DNA of 59,792 bases, from assembly GCF_000337215.1 (NCBI RefSeq), contig NZ_AOHZ01000034.1, forward strand, positions 43,178 to 102,969. Direction: 5' to 3'. This document shows, piece after piece, positions 34,178 to 43,191 of this stretch. The stretch is from Natronolimnohabitans innermongolicus JCM 12255 (GTDB lineage: Archaea > Halobacteriota > Halobacteria > Halobacteriales > Natrialbaceae). The notes under the pieces were generated by a model. The model ran no database searches and was not told the origin of the DNA. It was given only the letters and a program-made list of their open reading frames with translations. The translations under genes and the position numbers were made by a program. Position 1 is the first letter of the stretch, and each line of letters starts with the position of its first letter.

Positions 34178-34996
34178 TCACTCGAGCGTGCGGGCCGTCA
34201 CCACCGGCACGGACGCGTTCGGCACCACCCGCTGGGAGACGCTCCCGACGACGAGTCGCTCGAGGTTCGATTTGCTCTCCGTCCCCATCACCAGCAGATC
34301 GACGTCGGCGTCGTCGACGTACTCGAGCACGACGTCGGTCGGTTCGCCGCGTTCGACCGTTCCCGTCGTCTCGAGTCCGCGGTCGGCGGCCCGCTGGGCG
34401 ACTCCGTTCGTCGTCCCCTCGCCGTGGCGTTCGAAGGCCTCGCGGAGGTCGTCGTCCGTCGCGTCGACCGCATACAGCGAGTGGAGTCGCGCGTCACAGG
34501 CCTCGGCGAGTCCGAGCGCCTGATCGGTCGCCGCCGCCGATCCGCTCGTGCCGTCCGTCGAGAGGCAGATGTCGTCGATGTGCTCGCCGTCCCACGACGC
34601 GTCGGCGCCGACCGTCAGTACGGGCCGACGGGCGTCCCGAATCACCTCGAGGGCGACGCTGCCGAGCAGCGCCTGACGGAGTCCGGTTCTGCCGTGCGTG
34701 CCGACGACGACCGCGTCGACGTCCGCGTCGTCGGCGTAGGCCAGAATCTCGCTCGCCGGACGCCCGACCCGGACGGTCGAATCGGCCTCGCAGCCGGCGT
34801 CGCGGGCCCGATCGGCGACCGATTCCGCCTCCGCGCCGCGCCGTTCGCGTCGCTTCGCTTTGTCGCCCCGTCGGCTCTCGACGACCGAGATAACGTGTAC
34901 CGTCGACTCGAGCGCTCGAGCCATCGTGATCCCCGCCGTCGCCGCGTTCGTTGCGACGTCGCTGCCGTCGGTCGCGATGAGCACGTCGTCGTACAT
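34178..34996 (-). CDS. Universal stress protein, two UspA domains
   Basis: This 272-residue protein has domain 1 from MYDDVLIATDGSDVA, with the nucleotide loop VVGTHGRTGLRQALLGSVALEV, and domain 2 from DDICLSTDGTSGSA, with VMGTESKSNLERLVVGSVSQRV, where the second loop Gly is replaced (G-T-E-S), so its nucleotide binding is doubtful. ATG 34996 was chosen because it starts the first Usp strand. Confidence 0.92.
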   Translation of the reverse strand: MYDDVLIATDGSDVATNAATAGITMARALESTVHVISVVESRRGDKAKRRERRGAEAESVADRARDAGCEADSTVRVGRPASEILAYADDADVDAVVVGTHGRTGLRQALLGSVALEVIRDARRPVLTVGADASWDGEHIDDICLSTDGTSGSAAATDQALGLAEACDARLHSLYAVDATDDDLREAFERHGEGTTNGVAQRAADRGLETTGTVERGEPTDVVLEYVDDADVDLLVMGTESKSNLERLVVGSVSQRVVPNASVPVVTARTLE

Positions 34997-35092
34997 ACGT
35001 CTACGTCTACCGGGCACGCTCTTCGTTCTATCGGCAACTATCCGCGAGCGGGAAGACGGCCCCGGAGACGACGCGGACGTCACTCGAGCGCG

Positions 35093-35602
35093 TCAGTCCT
35101 CCGGTTCGTCGCCTGCAGTTCCCGATCCGCCTTCCGGCGTGGCTTCGGGCTGCGGGCCGCCGCCGGTCTGTGCTTCCTGGGCGTCGCCCCAGCCGCCGGC
35201 GTCGACGACCTCGAACAGTTTCCCCCAGTTCTCGTCGGCCCGGTCCTCCGGTAACTGATCGCGCAGTTGCTGGAAGTCCGACGGGGGGACCTGCGACGCG
35301 ACGAAGTCGACGACGATCCGCGAGTGATAGGCCGCCTCGGACAGGTCGGTCCGCTCGCCCTCCCGTTCGCTGACGCGGGCGTTGAACTCCTGCCAGTCGA
35401 AGCGCTGTCCGTGTTCGTGGACGGCGCCGGTCATGTACCACTTGATCTCTAAGGGAAGCGACGCGGCGAGGTCCTCGGCCGCGCCCTCCGGGATCCGTTC
35501 GCCGAGCGTCATCAGCGTCGCCCGGATCGCGCGAACCGTTCGACCGGTGTCGGGAAACTCGAGTCGGTGCTGTACTTCGCCGGTGAACTCGTCGAAGTTC
35601 AT
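35093..35602 (-). CDS. DUF2267 domain protein with acidic tail
   Basis: This 169-residue homologue of the 32196 gene reads MNFDEFTGEVQHRLEFPDTG...MTLGERIPEGAAEDLAASLPLEIKWYM...FDWQEFNARV. It has an extra C-terminal Gly/Pro/Glu-rich tail of about 45 residues. The ATG at 35602 starts the conserved domain. The pair suggests local duplication within the island. Confidence 0.86.
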   Translation of the reverse strand: MNFDEFTGEVQHRLEFPDTGRTVRAIRATLMTLGERIPEGAAEDLAASLPLEIKWYMTGAVHEHGQRFDWQEFNARVSEREGERTDLSEAAYHSRIVVDFVASQVPPSDFQQLRDQLPEDRADENWGKLFEVVDAGGWGDAQEAQTGGGPQPEATPEGGSGTAGDEPED

Positions 35603-35691
35603 GGCTCCCGCTTCGCCGAGCGAGTACGTCAACGTGTGTGGTACCGGTCGGCAATCGAGAGTGTCGCGGCTCCCGTTCAGTTCGACCGTCC

Positions 35692-36339
35692 TCACGCCAT
35701 CGCGTCGGCGAACCAGTCGGCCGCAGTCGCAGCGACCTCCTCGAGTTCGCCCTCGGCCTCGAAGAGGTGTCCCGCGCCGTCGACGACGTGCAACTCGCTT
35801 TCGCAGGGCAGTCGCGTGCGAGCCTCGCGGTTGTACTCGAGCACCTGCGTGTCCGCGCCGCCCACGATGAACAGCGTCGGTGCGCGGACGTCCGCCAGCA
35901 CGTCGGACGCCATATCGACGCGCCCGCCGCGTGAGACCACGACGTCGGTGTCGTCTCGGCGGCGCGCCGCCGCTCGGAGCGCGGCCGCGGCGCCCGTGCT
36001 CGAACCGAAGTAACCCAGGCTCGCGTCCTTCGTTCCGTCTCGCGCTCGCAGCCATTCGGTAGCCGCGACGAGCCGGTCGGTCAGTAACGGGATGTCGAAC
36101 CGGTTCTCGCGGTGGCGGTCCTCCGGTTCGGTGAGCAGGTCGAACAGCAGGGTCCCGAGCCCGCGGTCGCGGATCACCTCCGCGACGTAGTTGTTGCGCG
36201 GGCTCTTCCGACTGGAGCCGCTGCCGTGTGCGAAAACGACGACGCCCGGGGCGTCCGGCGGAACCTCGAGTGCACCCTCGAGGGGGACGGTCGCGTCGTC
36301 GACCGGAATCGTGACGTGACTACTGGTCTCCCGTGTCAT
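35692..36339 (-). CDS. Dienelactone-hydrolase-like alpha/beta hydrolase
   Basis: This 215-residue hydrolase has an oxyanion-side strand VVVFAHGSGSSRKSPRN, the nucleophile elbow-like GYFGSSTGAAAALRAA (Ser), the acid strand APTLFIVGGADTQVLEYN and the final His in HVVDGAGHLFEAEGELEE. It is divergent from the phosphoribosyltransferase at 36445. In many bacteria, including the mycobacterial DosR protein Rv0571c, related phosphoribosyltransferase and hydrolase parts are found together or fused, so the two are probably functional partners. Confidence 0.88.
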   Translation of the reverse strand: MTRETSSHVTIPVDDATVPLEGALEVPPDAPGVVVFAHGSGSSRKSPRNNYVAEVIRDRGLGTLLFDLLTEPEDRHRENRFDIPLLTDRLVAATEWLRARDGTKDASLGYFGSSTGAAAALRAAARRRDDTDVVVSRGGRVDMASDVLADVRAPTLFIVGGADTQVLEYNREARTRLPCESELHVVDGAGHLFEAEGELEEVAATAADWFADAMA

Positions 36340-36405
36340 AGGTTCTCCACATCTCGAGTCGCCTTGAGCGCTGGGGTGGTCGCCTCGAGGACGCCACACC
36401 CCTCC

Positions 36406-36416
36406 CGTTATATGAT
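36406..36416 (+). promoter_or_regulatory. TATA box of the phosphoribosyltransferase gene
   Basis: CGTTATATGAT lies 29-39 bp upstream of the ATG. Confidence 0.55.
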
Positions 36417-36444
36417 TCCCCGCAGCGTGGAGTGAACCGGAACG

Positions 36445-37095
36445 ATGGACGGAGCTCGACGATTCGACAACCGAACCGACGCGGGGAAACGGCTCGCCGA
36501 GACCCTCCGCGAGCGGGGCGTCGAAGCGGACCTCGTACTCGCCGTCCCGCGGGGCGGATTGCCGCTCGGCCGCGCGGTCGCCGACGCGCTCGAGGTGCCA
36601 CTCGATATCGTCGTCGCGAAGAAGATCGGCGCGCCGGGCAATCCGGAGTACGCCGTCGGCGCCGTCGCGAGCGACGGGAGCGTCTGGCGAAACGAGGTGG
36701 CGATCGACGGCACGCGAACCGACGAAGCGTACGTCGAGGAGCGCCGGGAGGCCGAAGCGGAGCGTGCCCGTCGGAAAGCGGATCGCTATCGCGGCGGCCG
36801 GCCGGCGCCCGACCTCGGCGGAAAGACGGTCGTCGTGGTCGACGACGGCGTCGCGACGGGATCGACCGTCAGAGCCTGCCTCGCGCAACTCGAGAATTCC
36901 GACGCCGACCGGGTCGTCCTCGCGGTGCCGGTCGGCCCGCCCGACACGATCGCGGACCTCGAAGGGCAGGTCGACGACGTAGTCTGCCTCGAGACGCCGG
37001 CGAATTTCATGGGTGTCGGGCAGTTTTACGCGAACTTCGGGCAAGTCTCCGACGAGGAGGCGATGGCCTACCTCGACGACGGTGATCGCGACTAG
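36445..37095 (+). CDS. Phosphoribosyltransferase family protein
   Basis: This 216-residue type I PRTase-fold protein has the PRPP loop VVVVDDGVATGSTVRACLA at about residues 130-148. The N-terminal LVLAVPRGGLPLGRAVADAL and DIVVAKKIGAPGNPEYAVGAV match the stress-associated subgroup seen in Rv0571c-like proteins, not the purine salvage enzymes. It is divergent from the alpha/beta hydrolase at 35692. Reaction unknown. Confidence 0.88.
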   Translation: MDGARRFDNRTDAGKRLAETLRERGVEADLVLAVPRGGLPLGRAVADALEVPLDIVVAKKIGAPGNPEYAVGAVASDGSVWRNEVAIDGTRTDEAYVEERREAEAERARRKADRYRGGRPAPDLGGKTVVVVDDGVATGSTVRACLAQLENSDADRVVLAVPVGPPDTIADLEGQVDDVVCLETPANFMGVGQFYANFGQVSDEEAMAYLDDGDRD

Positions 37096-37364
37096 AGGGA
37101 TTGCTATCATTATGTATCGGCGATCGCCGACCCCGTTCTGGCGGTCAGCGGTAATCGAGTACAGTAAGCCGTATGAACGTCGCTGTACGCCCGTTTTGCC
37201 GACGACGCGGCGCTCAGTGTCAACTCTGTTCAGGTAAAACGAACGTTCGCATTCGAACACAGTGGGAACGACCCGCGGGTATTTTATCGAGACCGACGAA
37301 GGAGGACGTGGAGAACACGCGGCGTCGACGCACAGGGTATCGACCGACCGTACAACTCAGATCC

Positions 37365-38582
37365 ATGAATATCGAAGCCATCGTTTCCCAGGAATACGTC
37401 GAATTCACACCGGATACCACCGTCTCGAAGCTCGTCGGAACGTTCGCCGATTCGGACGTCGAGGGCGTCGTCGTCCGCGGCGACGAGTTCGAGGGCGTCG
37501 TGACGCGACGACAGCTCGCCTCGTCTCACCGCCAGCCCGACGAAAAGCTCGGCTCGCTGGTCTGGCACGTGCCGCGGCTGGCGCCGGACGAGGACGTCCG
37601 GACGGTCGCGCAGCTGATGCTCGACAGCGACTCGCGACTGCTGCCCGTCTTCGAGGACCGCGAGCTAGTCGGCGTCGTCACCGCCGATGGCATCCTCGAG
37701 GCCGTGGCGCCGTACCTCGAGGCCGCGACGGTCGCCGAAGCGGCCACTCGAGAACTCGTCTCGCTCGACCCGGATTCGACCCTGGGAACGGCGCTCAACC
37801 AGTTCCGTAACAATCGAATTACCCACCTGCCGGTCGTCGAGGACGACGCGGCCGTCGGCATCCTCAGCCTGTACGACGTGACCGGCCTGACGGTTCGCGC
37901 GGAAGTCCAGAGCCAGGGTGGCGACGCCGCCGGCGTCGATCCGTTCGGCGGCGAAATTTCGTCCAGCACCGCTCGCGCGCGCCGCGGCGGGTTCGGCGCC
38001 CGCGAGGGGGAGTCCGCGCGGATGCTCGACCTGCCGATCCGCGACGTGATGTCGTCGCCGGTCCGGACGATCCAGCCGTCCGAAACGCTCGAGACCGCCG
38101 TCGAGGAGATGTTCGAGATCGACGGCTCGGCGCTGGTCGTCACCGAGAACGGCTCTCCACACGGCATCGTCACCAAGACGGACGCTCTCGAGTCGCTCAC
38201 GTGGGAAGCTGGCGGCAACCGCGGCGTCCAGCTCTACGGCGCGAACCTGATCGACGACGCGACGTACGACGAAATCGTGGCGATGGTCGACGGCTTCGAC
38301 GACAAGGACCACGGCATGTCCGTATTAGACGCGAAGATCCACCTTCACGAACACGACGAGAAGCGACGCGGGACGCCCTTGCTGCTCGCGCGCATCCGGT
38401 TGCACACCGACCGCGGCCTGTACGTCGCCTCCGGCGAGGGGTTCGGCGCGAGCCAGGCGCTCAACGAGGCCAGAGACATCCTCGAGCGACAGATCCGCGA
38501 CCGGAAGACCTACGGACGGACGAAGAAGCCGCCGAGCGAGGAGTTCTGGGAGAAGCGGTTCGGCTGGCTGCTCGAGGCGTAA
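37365..38582 (+). CDS. Four-CBS protein with C-terminal HPF-like domain
   Basis: This 405-residue protein has an array of CBS motifs (from IVSQEYVEFTPDTTVSKLVG; PDEDVRTVAQLMLDSDSRLLPV; PDSTLGTALNQFRNNRITHLPV; IQPSETLETAVEEMFEIDGSALVV) and a C-terminal part of about 105 residues (MSVLDAKIHLHEHDEKRRGT; LYVASGEGFGASQALNEARDILERQI) that resembles hibernation-promoting factor. CBS pairs bind adenine nucleotides, so the fusion could link energy charge to ribosome silencing (inference). ATG 37365 starts the first CBS motif; upstream in-frame codons are not conserved. Confidence 0.85.
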   Translation: MNIEAIVSQEYVEFTPDTTVSKLVGTFADSDVEGVVVRGDEFEGVVTRRQLASSHRQPDEKLGSLVWHVPRLAPDEDVRTVAQLMLDSDSRLLPVFEDRELVGVVTADGILEAVAPYLEAATVAEAATRELVSLDPDSTLGTALNQFRNNRITHLPVVEDDAAVGILSLYDVTGLTVRAEVQSQGGDAAGVDPFGGEISSSTARARRGGFGAREGESARMLDLPIRDVMSSPVRTIQPSETLETAVEEMFEIDGSALVVTENGSPHGIVTKTDALESLTWEAGGNRGVQLYGANLIDDATYDEIVAMVDGFDDKDHGMSVLDAKIHLHEHDEKRRGTPLLLARIRLHTDRGLYVASGEGFGASQALNEARDILERQIRDRKTYGRTKKPPSEEFWEKRFGWLLEA

Positions 38583-38684
38583 GCCGATTCCCGGAGCGCA
38601 CCACGAACCCCGTTTCGGTCTCGCGTTCTGCGCCTGGACGGGTGCGACGTCCGCCACCCCCACGAGCCGGGAACGCACCCGACA

Positions 38685-38695
38685 GTATTTATGAC
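38685..38695 (+). promoter_or_regulatory. TATA box of the 38716 Usp gene
   Basis: GTATTTATGAC lies 21-31 bp before the ATG. Confidence 0.55.
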
Positions 38696-38715
38696 TCTCC
38701 GGCTAACGCGTCCGT

Positions 38716-39132
38716 ATGCACGTTCTGGTTCCACTCGACGACTCGGATCCCGCACGAGACGCACTCGAACACGCCATCGAGACCTATCCGGACGCCGAGA
38801 TTACCGCCCTCCACGTCCTCAACCCGCCGACGGCGCTCTACGGCGCCAGCAGTCAGTCCAGCGTCGATCGACTTATCGATCTCGAGGAGTCGGCCGCCGA
38901 GGAGCTACTCGAGTCCGCAGAGCAACTGGCCGACGAGCACGATGCGTCGGTGACGACCGAGTTGCTGGTCGGCTCGCCCGCCCGTGCGATCGTGTCCTTC
39001 GCGTCGGAGAACGACGTCGACCAGATCGTCCTCGGGAGCCACGGTCGCTCGGGCGTATCCCGGGTGTTGCTGGGGAGCGTCGCCGAGAGCGTCGTTCGAC
39101 GGGCGCCGGTCCCGGTGACGATACTCCGGTAG
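38716..39132 (+). CDS. Universal stress protein, single domain
   Basis: This 138-residue protein has a complete Usp fold, MHVLVPLDDSDPARDALEHA to LGSHGRSGVSRVLLGSVAESVVR, with the ATP-type G-2x-G-9x-G-S loop. It is a typical dimeric stress protein of the island. The promoter is leaderless with a clear TATA element. Confidence 0.94.
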   Translation: MHVLVPLDDSDPARDALEHAIETYPDAEITALHVLNPPTALYGASSQSSVDRLIDLEESAAEELLESAEQLADEHDASVTTELLVGSPARAIVSFASENDVDQIVLGSHGRSGVSRVLLGSVAESVVRRAPVPVTILR

Positions 39133-39293
39133 TCGACGAAACTGGCCGCAGACGGCGGCTTCGAGCGGTTGATTCCGGTGATCGGGTCCAGAGCGATTGC
39201 GCGGAGGCGCGGATCAATCCCGGACGAACTTTCACCGCGTGGGAAGACGATAGAAGTATATCAGTTCCTCCGTCGACCATCGAACCAACGACA

Positions 39294-39626
39294 ATGACCA
39301 AGTGCCAGATCGTCGACGGTGCGGAAGCCGTCCGCTGTTCGTGCGAGGTCGACGAGCTCTTCCGGCTCCTCGCAGACGCGCGCCGTCGCCGCGTCGTTGC
39401 CGCGCTCCAGCGAGCCGAAACCGACCGGATCGATATCGAGACCCTCCACCGGCGGCTCGCTGAAGACGGCGAAACCGACGACGCGGCCGACTACCGACTC
39501 GACCTTCACCACGTCATCGTCCCGATGCTCGTCGACGCGGGGGTCGCCGACTACGACGACCGCCGTGGAACGGTCCACTACGCTAACTGCGAGTTGGTTT
39601 CGCGCCTCCTCGAGCTGGCCGAGTGA
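39294..39626 (+). CDS. Haloarchaeal winged-helix regulator (DUF7344 type)
   Basis: This 110-residue protein reads VDELFRLLADARRRRVVAALQ at the first helix, then LDLHHVIVPMLVDAGVADYDDRRGTVHY for the recognition helix and wing. Three Cys in the first 20 residues (KCQIVD...RCSCEVD) could sense redox or metal (speculative). It lies between Usp and NAPRTase genes and is the only apparent transcription factor inside the stress island, so it is a candidate for local control. Confidence 0.82.
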   Translation: MTKCQIVDGAEAVRCSCEVDELFRLLADARRRRVVAALQRAETDRIDIETLHRRLAEDGETDDAADYRLDLHHVIVPMLVDAGVADYDDRRGTVHYANCELVSRLLELAE

Positions 39627-39684
39627 CCGGCTCGATCGGTGCCAGCGTATTATCACCGTTCGCGTCGAACGGCCTCCACCGACG

Positions 39685-41076
39685 ATGACCGACACCACGT
39701 TCGGCCACCTGACCGAGGAGACACTCGCGCTGTTTACCGACCTCTACGAGTTGCGGATGATGCAGGCGGCGTTCAACCAGGGGCACAATCCGAACGCGAC
39801 GTTTAGCCTCTTCGTCCGCGACCTTCCGAAAAACCGTGGCTACGCGGTCGCCGCAGGCCTCGAGCAGGCGATCCAGTACGTCGAAACGCTCGAGTTCGGC
39901 GAGCGCGCCCTCGCGTTCCTGACTGAGCAGGGGTTCGACGAGGGCTTCCTCGAGCACCTGGCCGACTTCGAGTTCTCCGGCGAGATACGTGCGCTGCCGG
40001 AGGGAACGCCGGTGTTCGCGAACGAGCCGCTGCTCGAGGTCACGGCGCCGCTGCTGGAAGCGCAGTTGCTCGAGACGGCGCTGATCAACCAGGTCGGCTA
40101 CCAGTCGCTGATCGCGACGAAGGCGAGTCGAATGCGCGACGTGATCGACCGGAGGGGTGACGACCAGCGGCTCGTCGACTTCGGCTCGCGGCGCGCCCAC
40201 GGCACCGACGCGGGGATCAAGGCCGCGCGAGCCGCCTACGTTGGCGGGTTCGACGCGACGTCGAACGTCGCGGCCGGCGAGGCCTTCGGCGTTCCCGTTT
40301 CGGGAACGATGGCTCACTCGTGGGTCCAGAGCTTCGAGCGCGAGCGCGAGTCCTTCGAGACGTTCGTCGACGAGTACGGCGACGAGAGCGTGTTGCTGAT
40401 CGACACCTACGACACCGTTCGGGGCGCCGAAATCGCCCGCGACGTCGCCGCGGCGTCGGGCGTCGATCTGGCCGGCGTCCGCCTCGATTCGGGTGATCTG
40501 GCCGCGCTCTCGAGGGACGTCGACGAGATCATCCCGGACGTCGACAAGTCCATCTCCTCGGGAATCGACGAGTACGCGATCGCCGACTTCTTCGAGCGAG
40601 ACGGCGTCGCTGACGGGTTCGGCCCGGGGACCGCGCTGGTAACGAGTACGGACGCGCCGGCGGTCGAGGGCGTCTACAAACTCGTGGCCGTCGAGCGCGA
40701 CGGCGAGATGCGACCGACGATGAAGCTCTCGGCGGGAAAGGTCACCTATCCCGGCGCGAAGAGCGTCCGCCGGACCGAGTCGGACGGACGGTACGCCGGC
40801 GACGTGCTGGGCCTGTGCGAGGAGGACTGTCCGGGCACCGAACTATTGGTGACCGTCCTCGAGGACGGCGAGCGCGTCGTCGATCTTCCGGCCCTCGAGA
40901 CGATCCGAGAGCGCGCACGCGAGCGGCGACGGAAACTTCCCGAGCGCCACCGACGGATCGACGATCCCGACCCCTACGAGGTTCGTATCAGCGACGGCCT
41001 CCAGCGGTCGACGGAAGATCTGCGAGAGACGCTCGAGTCGCGGGTCGCCGCTGACTCCAGCGGCGACGGCGCGTGA
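39685..41076 (+). CDS. pncB: Nicotinate phosphoribosyltransferase
   Basis: This 463-residue enzyme makes nicotinate mononucleotide from nicotinate and PRPP for NAD salvage. The family motifs are TDLYELRMMQAAF, FSLFVRDLPKNRGYAVAAGL, the VDFGSRRAHGTDAG active-site region, VSGTMAHSWVQSF and the RLDSGDLAALSRDVD segment. The C-terminus is a cysteine-containing small domain. In mycobacteria the paralogue pncB2 belongs to the DosR dormancy regulon, a parallel to this island's setting. Confidence 0.92.
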   Translation: MTDTTFGHLTEETLALFTDLYELRMMQAAFNQGHNPNATFSLFVRDLPKNRGYAVAAGLEQAIQYVETLEFGERALAFLTEQGFDEGFLEHLADFEFSGEIRALPEGTPVFANEPLLEVTAPLLEAQLLETALINQVGYQSLIATKASRMRDVIDRRGDDQRLVDFGSRRAHGTDAGIKAARAAYVGGFDATSNVAAGEAFGVPVSGTMAHSWVQSFERERESFETFVDEYGDESVLLIDTYDTVRGAEIARDVAAASGVDLAGVRLDSGDLAALSRDVDEIIPDVDKSISSGIDEYAIADFFERDGVADGFGPGTALVTSTDAPAVEGVYKLVAVERDGEMRPTMKLSAGKVTYPGAKSVRRTESDGRYAGDVLGLCEEDCPGTELLVTVLEDGERVVDLPALETIRERARERRRKLPERHRRIDDPDPYEVRISDGLQRSTEDLRETLESRVAADSSGDGA

Positions 41077-41175
41077 CGAGCGGCAGTCGCGTGTCGGGGA
41101 GACGCTCGAGCGCGAGACTGTCGTCGGATTCGGACGGTGTGAGCTTTTTTCTCCGCGTCCGTCGTCGACGCCGGT

Positions 41176-41652
41176 ATGGCGACTGACGAACTGCAAGCCT
41201 ACGGCGTACGCGAGATGAGCGACGACGAGATCGAGGCCTTCCTGTCCGTACAGACGACCGGCGTCCTCGGTCTCCCCGACGACGCTGCTCCGTACCTCCT
41301 TCCGATATCGTACGGCTACGACGGCGATCGTCGACTCTACTTTACGTATCTCGAAGGTGCGGGGAGTCGAAAGACGACGCTGAGCGAACGGGCGGACGCC
41401 GCGAGTTTCCTGTGCTACGCGGTCGATACGCTATACAACTGGGAGAGCGCCCTGCTATCGGGATCGCTGAATCGCGTTCCCGAATCGTCGTGGGACGAGA
41501 TCGACGACCACCTGGCGGACGTCTGGCGCCCCGCGCTCCTGGAGGACGCGACCCTCTCGGGTGAAGTCAGCGTCTTCGAGTTCCGGGTCGACGACTGGAC
41601 GGGGCTCAAACACCAGGGACTTCCGCCGGCCCTCGAGCCGTCGTCGGAGTAA
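41176..41652 (+). CDS. Pyridoxamine 5'-phosphate oxidase-like flavin-binding protein
   Basis: This 158-residue split-barrel protein has MSDDEIEAFLSVQTTGVLGLPDDAAPYLLPISYGYDGDRRLYFTYLEGAGSRKT typical of FMN- or F420-binding PNPOx-like families; here it is quoted only as landmarks: TTGVLGL, PISYGYDGD and KTTLSERADAASF. Substrate unknown. It is convergent with the two-domain Usp gene 13 bp away. A related protein lies at 49571. Confidence 0.82.
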   Translation: MATDELQAYGVREMSDDEIEAFLSVQTTGVLGLPDDAAPYLLPISYGYDGDRRLYFTYLEGAGSRKTTLSERADAASFLCYAVDTLYNWESALLSGSLNRVPESSWDEIDDHLADVWRPALLEDATLSGEVSVFEFRVDDWTGLKHQGLPPALEPSSE

Positions 41653-41664
41653 CGCGCGGCGTTG

Positions 41665-42543
41665 CTATCCGACCGTCAACACCGGGACCGGCGACCGGCG
41701 AACGACGCGAGCGGTGGTGCTGCCGAGCAGTCGACCCGTTCCGATGGTTCGTCCGCGCGTTCCCATCGCGAGCAGGTCGGCGTCGGCGCCGTCGGCGTAC
41801 GCGAGCAGTTCGTCGGTCGGATCGCCCCGTTGGACGGCCGTCGTCGCCGAGAGTCCGCGGTCGCGGGCCATCGACGCTAGTTCGTCCGTCGCGTTCTTCC
41901 CGCCCTCGGTGAGCAGTCCGACGATGCTGCGCGGCGCGTCCTCGAGCGTGTACGTCGTCGTGTCGACGATGTAGACGACGTGGACGTCGGCATCGTACCG
42001 CGTAGCGAGGTCTATGGCGCGCTCGGCGGCGCGTTCGGCGGCGTCGCTACCGTCGGTCGGGATGACGATCCGATCGTATCCGTCTTCGCCCGGATCCGCG
42101 GTCGTCCCGTCGTCCGCGAGGCCAATCGACAGCACCGGGACGTCGGCGAGCGTCAGCACCCGTTCGGTTGTGCTCCCGAGTCGGGCGAGATCGGCGCCGG
42201 TCCGGCCGCGAGTTCCCATCGCGATCAGGTCCACGTCGTGTTCGTCGGTGTACGCGAGGATCTCCTCGTGGGGCGTTCCCTCGCGAACCGCTCGAGCGGC
42301 ATCGAGGCCGCGTTCCTCGGCCCGATCCGTGATTCGGATCGTCATCTCGCGGCCGCGGTCTCGAGACGCGTCGGCGAGTTCGTCCCGGTCGTCGGCAGAC
42401 AGGGCCGCCGAACCGTTCGGCGCGTCGACGACCGAGAGCGCGTGGACCGCCGCGCCGTAGGTCGTCGCCAGTTCGATCGCGTGATCGATCGTCGCTTCGG
42501 CGCCGGGACTACCGTCCGTGGGGACGAGTATCGTCTCGAGCAT
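41665..42543 (-). CDS. Universal stress protein, two UspA domains
   Basis: This 292-residue protein has two canonical domains. MLETILVPTDGSPGAEATID with AMGTRGRTGADLARLGSTTERV comes first, and YDRIVIPTDGSDAAERAAER with AMGTRGRTIGTGRLLGSTTARV second. Both loops keep G-2x-G-9x-G-S, so both can bind ATP. It is preceded by a short AT-poor leader. Confidence 0.94.
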   Translation of the reverse strand: MLETILVPTDGSPGAEATIDHAIELATTYGAAVHALSVVDAPNGSAALSADDRDELADASRDRGREMTIRITDRAEERGLDAARAVREGTPHEEILAYTDEHDVDLIAMGTRGRTGADLARLGSTTERVLTLADVPVLSIGLADDGTTADPGEDGYDRIVIPTDGSDAAERAAERAIDLATRYDADVHVVYIVDTTTYTLEDAPRSIVGLLTEGGKNATDELASMARDRGLSATTAVQRGDPTDELLAYADGADADLLAMGTRGRTIGTGRLLGSTTARVVRRSPVPVLTVG

Positions 42544-42699
42544 ACCGGCCCTTCGACGCGGATCCGTATCAAGCCTCCCCCTGTCTTCTGTCTCCTACTC
42601 GCCCGGCCGATGCTCGTTCCGGGTGACTCGAGCCAGTTTCCGTCCGGAACGCGGCGGGCGGCCCGTCGAACGGCGCCGCCCGTTCACCCGGTCCGCCGG

Positions 42700-43191
42700 C
42701 TACGCCGGGTCGTCCGTGTAGAAGGTGTCGTGCGGATCGAGCGCGGCGACGCGGGGAGGCGACGGCTGGCGGACGACGAACACGTCGTACTCTTCCTCGT
42801 CGGCGAGGTGGACGCCGACGCTGGTCAGCGGCGTCACGACGCGGCCGACGTTGTCGCTGCCGAGGAAGACGACGCTCGGCTCCTGCTCGAGAACCAACTG
42901 CTCGATTCGGTTCGCGAGTCGCGCCTCCGGTGGGAACTCGCGGATGCGCTCACATTCGTAGGCCGCCTCCGGCGCGAGTTCCCGGACTCGCTCGCGGAGC
43001 GTCTCGACGACGGCGTCTACGTCGTACGGCTCGCCCTCGTCGATCCATCCCTTCCGCCGAGCGTAGCCGTTCCGTTCCGGAATCACGGAGACGGCCACGA
43101 CGGATTCCTCGAGGGCGGCGCTGTACTCGACGGCCCTCACGAGGGCCGCCTCGGCGAGTCTCGATCCATCGAACGGCACGACGAACGTCAT
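42700..43191 (-). CDS. Universal stress family protein, divergent single domain
   Basis: This 163-residue protein has the Usp fold beginning MTFVVPFDGSRLAEAALVRA, with VVAVSVIPERN following, but the loop region is altered to FLGSDNVGRVVTPLTSVGVHL, with a shortened second half and a tail (PRVAALDPHDTFYTDDPA). The ATP loop is not canonical, so it may be a non-nucleotide Usp. Confidence 0.85.
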   Translation of the reverse strand: MTFVVPFDGSRLAEAALVRAVEYSAALEESVVAVSVIPERNGYARRKGWIDEGEPYDVDAVVETLRERVRELAPEAAYECERIREFPPEARLANRIEQLVLEQEPSVVFLGSDNVGRVVTPLTSVGVHLADEEEYDVFVVRQPSPPRVAALDPHDTFYTDDPA

